A program made the position numbers and the translations under genes. Of a stretch of DNA of 64,000 bases, positions 9,247 to 17,692 are shown piece after piece. The first letter of the stretch is position 1. Each line of letters opens with the position of its first letter. Source of the stretch: Ferruginibacter paludis (GTDB lineage Bacteria; Bacteroidota; Bacteroidia; Chitinophagales; Chitinophagaceae); contig NZ_JAUFQJ010000011.1 of assembly GCF_030409685.1 (NCBI RefSeq), positions 1 to 64,000 of the forward strand, given 5' to 3'. Below the pieces are notes generated by a model. That model was not told the origin of the DNA, did not search any database, and saw only the letters and a program-made list of their open reading frames with translations.

Positions 9247-9400
9247 AGAACGTACACCACGTTTTATAAAAAAGGACTCGTCTGCCCAGTTGACCAAATT
9301 GTTGCAGGAGTACTTTGTAAATGACTTAAGGTTCTTCCCGTATGTCGGAATAGATGAACTGAGCAGACTATGGATAAGTGAAGCGTTGGTAAGATGCTGA
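9245..9400 (+). pseudogene. Unidentified gene remnant (3' fragment)
   Basis: From about 9245 a frame different from that of gmd is open for some 51 codons to a TGA at 9398-9400, with coding-like residues such as RFIKKDSSAQLTKLLQEY and YVGIDELSRLWISEAL. It has no start codon or ribosome site and begins exactly where gmd stops. It looks like the 3' end of a former gene joined to gmd by deletion or recombination. I do not recognise the parent protein. Confidence 0.4.
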
Positions 9401-9433
9401 GCCGGGATTGGTAACGTAAAAAAACATTTCAGC

Positions 9434-9464
9434 AAGAGGCTGTCTCAAAAGGGCAGCCTCTTTT
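9434..9464 (+). terminator. Rho-independent terminator after gmd and remnant
   Basis: A perfect 9-bp stem, AAGAGGCTG (9434-9442) and CAGCCTCTT (9454-9462), with an 11-base loop, is followed by a short T run. It probably ends the polysaccharide operon transcript. Confidence 0.75.
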
Positions 9465-10000
9465 CTATTTAATTCACAGTTGTAGACAAATGCATTTTAA
9501 CCATTGATTTTGTTGCGGTTGCCGCAGGATAGAGACAAAAGCTAAAACCTACACGCGGAACAGTTGCAGCTCATTAACATTACGATACAGGAAAATATTT
9601 TTATGCATATGCCATGGACAGCAGCTGCAAAAGAAAAAAGATAACGGCTACGGGCAAATCATATTAAAATATCAGGTGAAGCCACCCAACGCGGATGTAC
9701 TTTGCAAGACATCTGTCATAAATCGAAAGATAATAGGGGGCACAGAAGTGAATCAAGCCCTCAATAAACACGTGCAACGGACACGGGAATTGCCTAAAAG
9801 CGAGGCACGCACCAAACACCATAAACAGCAACCAAAAAATGTAAAAATAGTCGATGCAAACATTGAGTAAAACAACTGCTTTGGAGATTTATGCGCCGGG
9901 GCAAAATAAATGTAACCCTTAGTTTGATTCGATAAGTATTGCGCAACCTAAAGAAAAAAGGCACATATTGACAGAAAAGAACTGCAATGGACGGTTAAAA
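9465..10000. other. Non-coding stretch between the sugar cluster and the IS481 element
   Basis: I see no convincing gene here. A GTG-initiated 64-codon frame at 9676-9870 has no recognisable residues or ribosome site. The stretch has coding-unlike composition and probably consists of decayed sequence left by insertion and deletion events. Confidence 0.5.
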
Positions 10001-11201
10001 TGTAATAGACAGTACTTAATCGGACAATAAAGGATTTTTAGTTTATGGGGTCAGGATATATTTTTGTTTTATGCTGCCGGTGTAACCTGCCCTAAAAACT
10101 TCTTCCTTGCTAAGGTAATAGAATCCTTGAAAGTTTCCATCGGAGTTTTACCAAAACAATACCTGCCGCTATGGGGGCCTCTGATGATTGTAAAACGTTA
10201 TCCATTGATCAAGATCCTGTGGTAAATCTTCCAGATTATCGTACAGTTTTTTCCTGAAAGCAACGGCATAAAATTCCTCCTGTATAGTTCGGTGAAGACG
10301 TTCGCAAATGCCGTTACTCTGTGGATGCCGGACCTTTGTTTTGCTGTGATCAATGCCTTCAATCTGCAGGTACAGCTGGTATTCATTGTGCTCCGGTTTA
10401 CCGTTGTATTCTGTACCACGGTCAGTAAGGATTCTGACCAGTGGAATTTGCTGTTCTTCAAAGAAAGGCAATACCCCGTCATTGAGCACGTCTGCAGAAG
10501 TGATAGCATGCTTGCTTTGGTAGAGTTTGGCAAAGGCAACACGGCTGTAAGTATCAATAAATGTTTGTTGATAGATGCGACCGACTCCTTTGATATTGCC
10601 CACATAATAAGTGTCTTGTGAACCGAGATAACCCGGATGTTCGGTTTCTATTTCACCGAAGGCTTCTCTCTTTTCTTTCTTGCGTTCCATGGCAATTACC
10701 TGGGCTTCGGTCAGGATAATACCATCTTGTGCAACACGGGCCTCTAAAGCTTTCAGGCTTTTGTCAAACACTTCCAGATCGTTGCGCAGCCAAACACTTC
10801 GAACACCGCCTGGTGAAATAAAAATACCCAGTTTACGAAGTTCATTACTGGCTCTTGACTGACCATATGCCGGAAACTCAAAAGCCATTTTTACAACTGC
10901 TGTTTCCACTTCCGGATCAACCCGGTTTTTTAAGATTGGTTTACTGCGGCTAACCTCCTTTAAGGCTGCTTCTCCACCAGTGTCGTACATCTCTTTGATG
11001 CGGTAGAAACTATCCCGGCTGTAGCCCATTACTTTGCATGCCTGGGAGACATTGCCTAAATGTTCTGCAAGATTTAGCAGACCTAACTTGGTTTTGATTA
11101 ATTTCGATTCTTGTTTCATAATCTGGCATTTTGGGGTTATTTAAATAAGTGTGGTAACTTAAAATTAATCCCAATTGTCAGATTAAATATTGACTACTTC
11201 A
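10001..11201 (-). mobile_element. IS481-family insertion sequence (decayed)
   Basis: About 1.2 kb, bounded by imperfect inverted ends. The first 28 bases from 10001 inward match the complement of the last 28 bases ending at 11201 at 22 positions, with a shared core TTAATCnGACAAT. It encloses one IS481-type transposase gene on the minus strand. No long target duplication is visible; ATGT at 10000-10003 and 11201-11204 is the only candidate direct repeat, and using it would shift the ends by a few bases. Confidence 0.75.
10069..11119 (-). pseudogene. IS481-family transposase, frameshifted near the C-terminus
   Basis: The intact frame (11119 to 10169) gives 316 residues: an N-terminal helix-turn-helix (NVSQACKVMGYSRDSFYRI near 23-41) and an rve-type integrase core with D169 (SQDTYYVG), D233 (ILTDRGTEYNG) and E273 (SNGICERLH). 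It stops at ...NHQRPP. In the next frame the sequence continues as HSGRYCFGKTPMETF and on to TAA at 10069-10071, which is the expected IS481 C-terminus (about 349 residues in total). The break lies in a run of five G at 10173-10177; one G fewer restores the frame. So this is a single-base insertion in a homopolymer, either real decay or a sequencing error. Catalytic residues are unaffected. Confidence 0.88.
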
Positions 11202-11289
11202 TGTTATGTATATGCACAGAAAGTAGTTTTACATGCCTGTTAGGGCCGCCTGCATTCAGCAGGCATTGTTTAATCCATACTTAATTTAG

Positions 11290-13281
11290 TCACCCCATCT
11301 TTTCTTCCAGCTCCATCACTTTTTCAAACACAGTTTCGTATTCTTTGTTCAGGCTGGAAAGCTCAGTAGTAACGGCTTTATACTCAGTTTCCGTTTTTTG
11401 AAACTTTTCTTTATTGCCATAACTGTCAGGCGAGGCCATGGTGGTTTCCAGCGCAGCTTTACGATGATTGAGTTGCGCCAATTTTTCTTCTATTTGCTGA
11501 AAGCGTGTTTTATTCTTCTGGTATTCCTTTTTCAGCTCCTTATCAAGAGGACTGCGTTGTTGCGTAACCTGTTGTACCACTTCCGGCGCCGTTTCCTTCT
11601 TTGCAGGTTGCTCTTTATTGCTTTTTTGTTCTGGCGTTTTTACAGTGCCCGCAGTATTTTTTTCTTCCAGTTTTGCAGCGGCAAGTCTTCTCTCTTTCCA
11701 ATCTTCCCACTCTGTATAACTGCCTTTAAATTCTACAATTTTATGATCTTCAATTTCCCAAATCTTGTTGGCAATCTTACTAACAAAATGTCTGTCATGA
11801 CTTACAAAAACAAGGCTTCCTTCATAATTATTTAAAGCGCCAATCAGCAAGTCAACTGAATGTATATCCAGGTGATTGGTAGGTTCATCCAGCATTAAAA
11901 AATTGGCTTTGCTCACAATAGTTTTGGCTAACGCAACCCTTGCTTTTTCGCCTCCACTCAGTACTTTAATTTTTTTATCTACATCATCGCCGCTGAACAA
12001 AAAACATCCGAGCAGGCTTCTCAGTTCAAGATCGGTTTTGCCACTGCGGCTTTCCTTCATTTCATCCAGTACGCTGTTTTCAATATTCAATGCTTCCAGC
12101 TGGTGCTGTGCATAAAATGATTCTTCTACGTTATGACCCCAGATTCTTTCTCCGGTAAATTCTTCGTTGCCAACAATTACACGCAACAAAGTTGACTTTC
12201 CTTTTCCGTTTGCACCGATCAATGCAATCTTATCACCACGATCAATTTCGGCACCAGTATCTTCCATAATAACCAGGTCGCCAAATTGCTTTGTTACATG
12301 TTTTAAGGTACACAATACACGGCCCGGCTGCTTATCAATTGAGAAGTTAATGCGCATATTTGGCCGCTCAATTTCCACATTTTCTATCCTGTCCAGTTTC
12401 TCCAAACGTTTTACAATACTCTGTGCTGCCGCGGCTTTGCTGGCTTTGGCTTTAAAGCGCTCCACAAAACGCTCATTCTGGCGGATATAGTCCTGCTGGT
12501 TTTCATAGGCCTTTTGCTGTATGTCAACCCGCAAGGCTTTTTCTGTTTCGTAATAAGAATAATTGCCTGTATAAAAATGTAATTTTTGCTGGTATAATTC
12601 CACCACTTTATTTACCATCCTGTCTAAGAAATAGCGGTCATGGCTTACCATTACCACAGCGCCCTGGTAGTGGATCAGGTATTTTTCAAGCCATTCAATA
12701 CTTGGTAAATCAAGGTGATTCGTCGGCTCATCCAGCAACAAAACATCGGGCGCCATCAAAATCATTTTTGCCAGCAACACTCTCATCCTCCATCCTCCAC
12801 TAAATAATTTATAAGGCTTATGTAAATTTTCATTGCTGAATCCCAATCCCTGTAAAATTTCTTCTGTTTTATGATGAATGTCGTAACCGCCCAATACTTC
12901 AAGCTCATGTAATTTTTCAGAATAATCATGTGCCAGCGCTTCATCGCCTGTTCTTTCCAGTTCATGTCCGATAGCCTCAATCTCTTTTTCGAGTTCCTTT
13001 ACTCTTTCAAAGGCGCCCATGGCTACCTCAAGTATCGAATCATCTGTATCAAAGCTCAGGAGGTCCTGGTGTAAAAATCCAATGGTTGTTTCCCTTCCTT
13101 GTTCAACCGTTCCTTTACTCGGCAGGTACTGTCTTGTAAGCACTTTTAGCAGGGTAGATTTGCCTGTGCCATTATAGCCAATCAGCGCAATACGTTCATT
13201 GGGTTGTATATGCCAGGTGGCATCTTCCACTATCGTTCGGGCACCAAATTCAAACGTCACATTTTGTAATCCTAAAAGCAT
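11290..13281 (-). CDS. ABC-F family ATP-binding protein (Uup/YheS/EttA-like)
   Basis: A 663-residue soluble protein with two ABC ATPase domains and no membrane segment; ABC-F proteins act on the ribosome rather than as transporters. Domain 1 has Walker A GYNGTGKST near 35-43, signature FSGGWRMRVLLAK and Walker B LLLDEPTNHLDL. The linker follows (QQKAYENQQDYIRQNE, the P-site tRNA interaction region). Domain 2 has GANGKGKST, LSGGEKARVALAK and LMLDEPTNHLDI. The C-terminal 100 residues, after a Lys/Glu/Pro-rich linker, are a predicted coiled coil like the Uup DNA-binding arm. It is transcribed divergently from the DUF3347 gene. The exact subclass is uncertain; the C-terminal arm favours Uup. Confidence 0.9.
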   Translation of the reverse strand: MLLGLQNVTFEFGARTIVEDATWHIQPNERIALIGYNGTGKSTLLKVLTRQYLPSKGTVEQGRETTIGFLHQDLLSFDTDDSILEVAMGAFERVKELEKEIEAIGHELERTGDEALAHDYSEKLHELEVLGGYDIHHKTEEILQGLGFSNENLHKPYKLFSGGWRMRVLLAKMILMAPDVLLLDEPTNHLDLPSIEWLEKYLIHYQGAVVMVSHDRYFLDRMVNKVVELYQQKLHFYTGNYSYYETEKALRVDIQQKAYENQQDYIRQNERFVERFKAKASKAAAAQSIVKRLEKLDRIENVEIERPNMRINFSIDKQPGRVLCTLKHVTKQFGDLVIMEDTGAEIDRGDKIALIGANGKGKSTLLRVIVGNEEFTGERIWGHNVEESFYAQHQLEALNIENSVLDEMKESRSGKTDLELRSLLGCFLFSGDDVDKKIKVLSGGEKARVALAKTIVSKANFLMLDEPTNHLDIHSVDLLIGALNNYEGSLVFVSHDRHFVSKIANKIWEIEDHKIVEFKGSYTEWEDWKERRLAAAKLEEKNTAGTVKTPEQKSNKEQPAKKETAPEVVQQVTQQRSPLDKELKKEYQKNKTRFQQIEEKLAQLNHRKAALETTMASPDSYGNKEKFQKTETEYKAVTTELSSLNKEYETVFEKVMELEEKMG

Positions 13282-13324
13282 AATTGTATATAAAAATTAA
13301 TGGTTGAAATACCTGTTTGGCTGC

Positions 13325-13332
13325 AAAAGTAA
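13325..13332 (-). promoter_or_regulatory. -7 element of the ABC-F gene
   Basis: Read on the minus strand this is TACTTTTG, matching the Bacteroidota -7 consensus TAnnTTTG, 43 bases upstream of the ABC-F ATG. No convincing -33 TTTG is seen at the right distance. Confidence 0.4.
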
Positions 13333-13372
13333 TTCAATCGGCAAACTATTTAATGAATTTGATGTTATGCCT

Positions 13373-13380
13373 TAGCTTTG
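13373..13380 (+). promoter_or_regulatory. -7 element of the DUF3347 gene
   Basis: TAGCTTTG matches TAnnTTTG and lies 14 bases before the ATG at 13395, which implies a very short leader. It is back to back with the ABC-F promoter. Confidence 0.4.
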
Positions 13381-13394
13381 TAAAAAGTTTTTGC

Positions 13395-14003
13395 ATGAAA
13401 AAAGTAATATGGATATTGGTGATTTTGGTATTGGCTTTCAGTATCTATTGGTTTAAATTTAAGCCTGTTGAAGCAGTAGAGTCAGCCAAAAGCGCACCGT
13501 TGAAAGTGATGAAACATTCTCCCGAATTCAACAGGAGTATTGACACCATGATGACAGCGTACCTTGATTTAAAAACCGCCTTTGTAGAAGCTGATTCTGT
13601 GCAGGCGAAAGCCGCAACACAAAAACTTTTGCTGGTTTGCGATAGTCTGAAACTGAATGAACTGAAAAAAGATACTGCAGGTATTGCCGAAAGCGCTGAG
13701 ATGCAGCTGAATGATATTAAAGCCAATGCGGAGAGCCTTTTAAAGCAACTAAACCTGACCGAAATGCGCCAGGATTTCAGGATGGTAAGTGAAAGCATTT
13801 ATCCCTTGTTAAAAACAATTCACTATGAAGGGCAAACTTTGTACTGGCAAAATTGCCCTATGGCTTTTGGCGAAGGAAAAGAAGCTAATTGGATAAGCAA
13901 TTCGGCAGAAATCATCAATCCATATCTAGGTAAAAAAAATCCTGAGTACAAGGCTACCATGCTGCACTGCGGCGAACTGAAGGACAGCATCATGGCGCAA
14001 TAA
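13395..14003 (+). CDS. DUF3347 domain-containing exported protein
   Basis: A 202-residue protein starting MKKVIWILVILVLAFS, a signal peptide or membrane anchor, so it is periplasmic or anchored. The rest matches the DUF3347 pattern: a helical start (AYLDLKTAFVEADSVQAKAA) and a C-terminal NCPMAFGEGKEANWIS, then NPYLGKK and MLHCGEL, with paired Cys-Pro-Met and His-Cys that could bind a metal. DUF3347 domains often occur in copper or other metal efflux systems, but no such genes adjoin here. The frame opens further upstream at a TTG (13317), but the ATG at 13395 gives a proper signal peptide and fits the promoter, so I use it. Confidence 0.82.
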   Translation: MKKVIWILVILVLAFSIYWFKFKPVEAVESAKSAPLKVMKHSPEFNRSIDTMMTAYLDLKTAFVEADSVQAKAATQKLLLVCDSLKLNELKKDTAGIAESAEMQLNDIKANAESLLKQLNLTEMRQDFRMVSESIYPLLKTIHYEGQTLYWQNCPMAFGEGKEANWISNSAEIINPYLGKKNPEYKATMLHCGELKDSIMAQ

Positions 14004-14074
14004 CCAATGGTACGCCCGCAATAATCAACAACGTATCAATGTCAAAAACTAAGCACCAATTGTAAGTACCAAAT

Positions 14075-16429
14075 ATGAAAATATATCTCTGCTTGTTTTT
14101 TTCGATACTGATTTCTTTAGCTTGTGTGGCACAAAAAAAATATACCATCAGCGGCTACGCCAAAGATGTTCAGAATGGCGAAACCCTCATTGGCGCCACC
14201 ATTACCGTTAAGGGAAATTCGAAAGGTATCACCAGCAACCAATATGGTTTTTACTCCATCACTTTACTGGAAGGAGATTATGAACTGATTTGCTCTTACG
14301 CCGGTTACCAGCCAAAAATTGCAACCATAAAATTAAACGCCGACCAGCAAATAAACTTTGACCTTATCACAAGGTCAGCTTTACAGGAGGTGGTTATTGC
14401 GTCAAAAAAAACAGACGCCAATGTTAAGACAGCCCAGATGGGAAAATTTGTACTTCCCATTGAACAAATTAAGGCGATACCGGCATTCCTGGGCGAAGTA
14501 GACCTGATAAAAACCGTTCAACTTTTGCCCGGTGTCCGAAATGCGGGCGAAGGCAGCGCTGGTATTTATGTTCGTGGTGGCGGTCCCGATCAAAATCTAA
14601 TCATGCTGGATGATGCCATTGTTTACAACACAGGTCATCTCTTTGGATTTTTCTCTATTTTTAATTCGGATGCTATAAAAAATGTTTCCTTAATAAAAGG
14701 GGGCATGCCGGCTCAATATGGTGGCCGCTTGTCAAGCGTGCTGGATATTTCCATGAAGGAAGGCAATGATAAAAAATTCCAGGTAGAAGGGGGTATAGGG
14801 TTAATTGCATCCCGCATTTCTATCCAGGGACCCATTAAAAAAAACAAGGCGTCTTTTATTATTTCAGCAAGACGTACTTATATTGATGCGCTCACTAAAC
14901 CATTTATTAAAAAGACGAGCCAGTTCTATGGCTCAGGTTATTATTTTTATGACCTGAATGCAAAAATGAATTATAAATTTTCTGAAAAGGACCGGTTGTA
15001 CATCAGCGGCTATTTTGGAAGGGATGTGTTTGATTTTGTTAATGGAAAAAGAAGTTTGGATGTAAAAATTCCATGGGGAAATGCCACTGGCACCCTGCGG
15101 TATAACCATGTTTTTAATAAGCGTTTGTTCGGCAATACTTCGGTAGTATTTAACAATTATAATTTCTCCTTCCAGGCTGCTCAAAATAATTTTGATATTA
15201 AATTGGCTTCCGGTATCAGGGATGTTAGTTTAAAGCAGGATTTCGATCTGTATCCTTTTACCGGGCATAAAATCAAATTTGGCGGATTGTATACCTACCA
15301 TAAATTTACGCCATCGGTAGTGAGCGGTACACAGGACAGTGTTGTTTTTAAACCGCAAAATCCACAGACAAAATTTGCACATGAAGCTGCCTTGTATTTG
15401 CAGGATGACTGGGACCTGAGCGATAAAATTAAAATCAATGCCGGTCTTCGTTACAGCTTGTTTCAGCAGGTTGGCCCATATAATATTTATACAACCGATG
15501 CCAATGGCAACAGAACCGATAGTACCAAATTTGGCTCGGGTAAACCTGTAAAAACTTACGGCGGACTTGAACCAAGACTGACTATGCGGTATGCGCTGAA
15601 CGATGAAACATCTTTAAAAGCATCTGTTACCCGAAACCTGCAGTACATCCATCTTGTAAGCAATTCCGGCAGTACCTTGCCTACGGATTTATGGGTGCCC
15701 AGCACATATAAAGTAAAGCCGCAGGTCAGCTGGTTGTATGCCGGGGGCCTGTTCAAAAATTTCAATAATAATACTTTTGAAACTTCTGTAGAACTGTATT
15801 ACAAGAGTATGGAAAACCAGATTGAATACCAGGAAGGCTATACACCCAACACGCTGGAAGATACTGAGAATTTCTTTACGTTCGGCAAGGGCTGGAGTTA
15901 TGGAAGCGAATTTTTTATCAATAAAACCAAGGGCAGGCTTACGGGCTGGATTGGATATACGTTGAGTTATACATGGCGTAAATTTCCGGGGCTTAATTTT
16001 GGTGAAAAATATCCGGCCAAATACGACAGGAGAAATGACCTGAGTGTAGTGGCTTTATATGAGTTGAATAAACGCTGGAAACTATCATCAACTTTTGTTT
16101 ATGGAAGTGGTAATGCCACCACATTGCCGCAACGTTTTTATCTTGTAAATGGTATTCTTACGCAAGAATACAGCCGCATTAATGAATATCGTTTACCTGC
16201 TTATCACCGCCTTGATTTTGCAGCGATCTATTCTCCTAAAAAGAATGAGAAACGTACCTGGCATTCTGAATGGGTATTCAGCATTTACAACGTGTACAGT
16301 AGAAAGAATCCCTACTTTATTTATTTTGATCAATCCGGAAGTGCTTATGACGGCACCCTGAAAGTGCAGGGAAAACAGGTTAGCCTGTTTCCAATTATAC
16401 CTGCTGTTACCTGGAACTTCAAATTTTAA
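14075..16429 (+). CDS. TonB-dependent outer-membrane receptor
   Basis: 784 residues. A signal peptide (MKIYLCLFFSILISLACVAQ) is followed by a CarboxypepD-regulatory-like domain at about 22-110 (TISGYAKDVQNGETLIGATI). The TonB plug is at about 120-230, with LPGVRNAGEGSAGIYVRGGG, DQNLIMLDDAIVYN and GGMPAQYGGRLSSVLDI. The rest is beta-barrel, ending in a hydrophobic strand with terminal Phe (VTWNFKF), the usual outer-membrane insertion signal. It would take up a large substrate, but no SusD partner or degradative enzymes adjoin, so it is not a polysaccharide utilisation locus. It ends three bases from the convergent gene on the other strand, with no terminator between. The substrate is unknown. 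Confidence 0.92.
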   Translation: MKIYLCLFFSILISLACVAQKKYTISGYAKDVQNGETLIGATITVKGNSKGITSNQYGFYSITLLEGDYELICSYAGYQPKIATIKLNADQQINFDLITRSALQEVVIASKKTDANVKTAQMGKFVLPIEQIKAIPAFLGEVDLIKTVQLLPGVRNAGEGSAGIYVRGGGPDQNLIMLDDAIVYNTGHLFGFFSIFNSDAIKNVSLIKGGMPAQYGGRLSSVLDISMKEGNDKKFQVEGGIGLIASRISIQGPIKKNKASFIISARRTYIDALTKPFIKKTSQFYGSGYYFYDLNAKMNYKFSEKDRLYISGYFGRDVFDFVNGKRSLDVKIPWGNATGTLRYNHVFNKRLFGNTSVVFNNYNFSFQAAQNNFDIKLASGIRDVSLKQDFDLYPFTGHKIKFGGLYTYHKFTPSVVSGTQDSVVFKPQNPQTKFAHEAALYLQDDWDLSDKIKINAGLRYSLFQQVGPYNIYTTDANGNRTDSTKFGSGKPVKTYGGLEPRLTMRYALNDETSLKASVTRNLQYIHLVSNSGSTLPTDLWVPSTYKVKPQVSWLYAGGLFKNFNNNTFETSVELYYKSMENQIEYQEGYTPNTLEDTENFFTFGKGWSYGSEFFINKTKGRLTGWIGYTLSYTWRKFPGLNFGEKYPAKYDRRNDLSVVALYELNKRWKLSSTFVYGSGNATTLPQRFYLVNGILTQEYSRINEYRLPAYHRLDFAAIYSPKKNEKRTWHSEWVFSIYNVYSRKNPYFIYFDQSGSAYDGTLKVQGKQVSLFPIIPAVTWNFKF

Positions 16430-16432
16430 TAT

Positions 16433-17527
16433 TTACTGATCTGTTTTGGTCTTATGCACAAAACGAATCGTACCACTTTTTTTCAGGTCGGAGGAAATGC
16501 GCACTTCATACCGCTTGTCTCCATCAGTAATTACCATTAGCGCCGTATTGGGTGGTATAGAGCCCAGGTTATCAGCATACATCGTCAGCTCATTGATGGC
16601 ATAATCTGTTGTGGCATCCAGGGTTAAGGTGATCGCTTTTTCGCTCAGCATTTTATGAGATAAAATCAGTTTGCCATTATAGAAAAGAGACACACTATCT
16701 CCATCTACTGAACCGTTGTCATAAAGATCTACCTTAAAATTATTGCTTCCGATTTCTATTGTTTTTAAAACATCGGCGCTTCTTTTCTCAAAATTTGGAT
16801 CGGCTATAGGTGGAATTGCAGGCGTTAGTTTTTTTACTTCCGGCGCTATTTTTTCCGGTGTCGTTTTCACTAACGGTGCTGGTTTTATCGCCACATCCTT
16901 GCTTGCCAAGGGCGGCCGGTTTGCTTTAGCTGGTTGCTGTACCGGTTTTGTTTTGGCTACCGGAGGTGTAGCAGGCTTTTTATTTTTATCTGATAAATCA
17001 GGAACTTTGGTGGTTGATTTGGGCCCGGAAAACGGGGTGGGTTTTACAGGCTTGTTAAATGATGCCAGGTTTTTACTGAGCGTTCTCCTTGTAAGGGTGG
17101 TTGTGCCCGTTCCGCATTCTCCCAATTGGCCCGGAGCTGTTCTCCAGGATCCTTTGAGTTCTTCTTCGCCATCTTGTTTATCGTAAGTTAAAATGTGCGT
17201 CTGCAAACAATCGCTCCAGCCAAGCGGAGTAGAACCTTTGACTTTTGCAGTTTCAGTAACCCGTAAACTTTTGGTGCTTTTATAATAATTGCCCGCCAGT
17301 GAACAAATCACGTAATATTTTCTATCCTGGAAATAAGTATACGAAAAACCGGTAACCTCGGTGCCTTTAATCTCCAGCTCAAGCACATATTCTGTATTGT
17401 CGCCGCCGGTTAAAACAATGTCTCCCTTGCTGTTAAAAAAGCCACGCCACTGACCGTTTAATTTTTGAGCAAATCCTGTTTCACATATTAAAAACAGCAA
17501 TGCAGCAACGCCTAAAATTTTTTTCAT
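16433..17527 (-). CDS. Secreted protein of unknown function with Pro/Lys-rich linker
   Basis: 364 residues, unrecognised. A signal peptide (MKKILGVAALLFLICETGFAQ) precedes an N-terminal domain of about 22-160 (LNGQWRGFFNSKGDI, repeated Tyr, and several Cys, in SLAGNYY and WSDCLQTH and GECGTG) that looks like a small beta-barrel or lipocalin-like fold. A Pro/Lys/Ala-rich linker runs from about 165 to 250 (KPTPFSGPKSTTKVPD, then VKTTPEKIAPEVKK). The C-terminal domain of about 255-360 (IGSNNFKVDLYDNGSVDGDSVSL) is a beta-rich segment. The layout suggests two periplasmic or surface domains joined by a flexible spacer. It is divergent from thrS. Confidence 0.6.
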   Translation of the reverse strand: MKKILGVAALLFLICETGFAQKLNGQWRGFFNSKGDIVLTGGDNTEYVLELEIKGTEVTGFSYTYFQDRKYYVICSLAGNYYKSTKSLRVTETAKVKGSTPLGWSDCLQTHILTYDKQDGEEELKGSWRTAPGQLGECGTGTTTLTRRTLSKNLASFNKPVKPTPFSGPKSTTKVPDLSDKNKKPATPPVAKTKPVQQPAKANRPPLASKDVAIKPAPLVKTTPEKIAPEVKKLTPAIPPIADPNFEKRSADVLKTIEIGSNNFKVDLYDNGSVDGDSVSLFYNGKLILSHKMLSEKAITLTLDATTDYAINELTMYADNLGSIPPNTALMVITDGDKRYEVRISSDLKKSGTIRFVHKTKTDQ

Positions 17528-17654
17528 CCGTAAAATTATTTTTTCAACCTTAATACAATTTGTAAAAATTAGAGGGGTGGTTCACAACGGGTACGACATA
17601 TTTAAACAATACAAAGATATTTTAGATAACTTCTTCTATACCTAATAGTTTCGT

Positions 17655-17662
17655 TAAATTTG
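17655..17662 (+). promoter_or_regulatory. -7 element upstream of thrS
   Basis: TAAATTTG matches TAnnTTTG and sits 30 bases before the thrS ATG. The leader is too short for a T-box or a large attenuator. Confidence 0.45.
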
Positions 17663-17692
17663 CAAACTTAAAAATAAGGAAGCTATTACAAT

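Noticed and set aside
9676..9870. 64-codon GTG-started frame in the scar region
   Set aside because: No known pattern, no ribosome site, and it lies in decayed sequence.
10198..10605. 135-codon minus-strand frame inside the IS481 transposase
   Set aside because: It is a frame-shadow of the transposase, whose DDE residues are in the other frame.
11243..11264. GCCTGC/GCAGGC hairpin as terminator of the ABC-F gene
   Set aside because: No T tract follows on the minus strand.
14075..16429. Polysaccharide utilisation locus around the TonB receptor
   Set aside because: No SusD homologue, glycan hydrolase or sensor gene adjoins either outer-membrane receptor.
17528..17692. T-box or attenuator before thrS
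   Set aside because: The leader after the -7 element is about 25 bases, too short, and no T-box sequence is seen.
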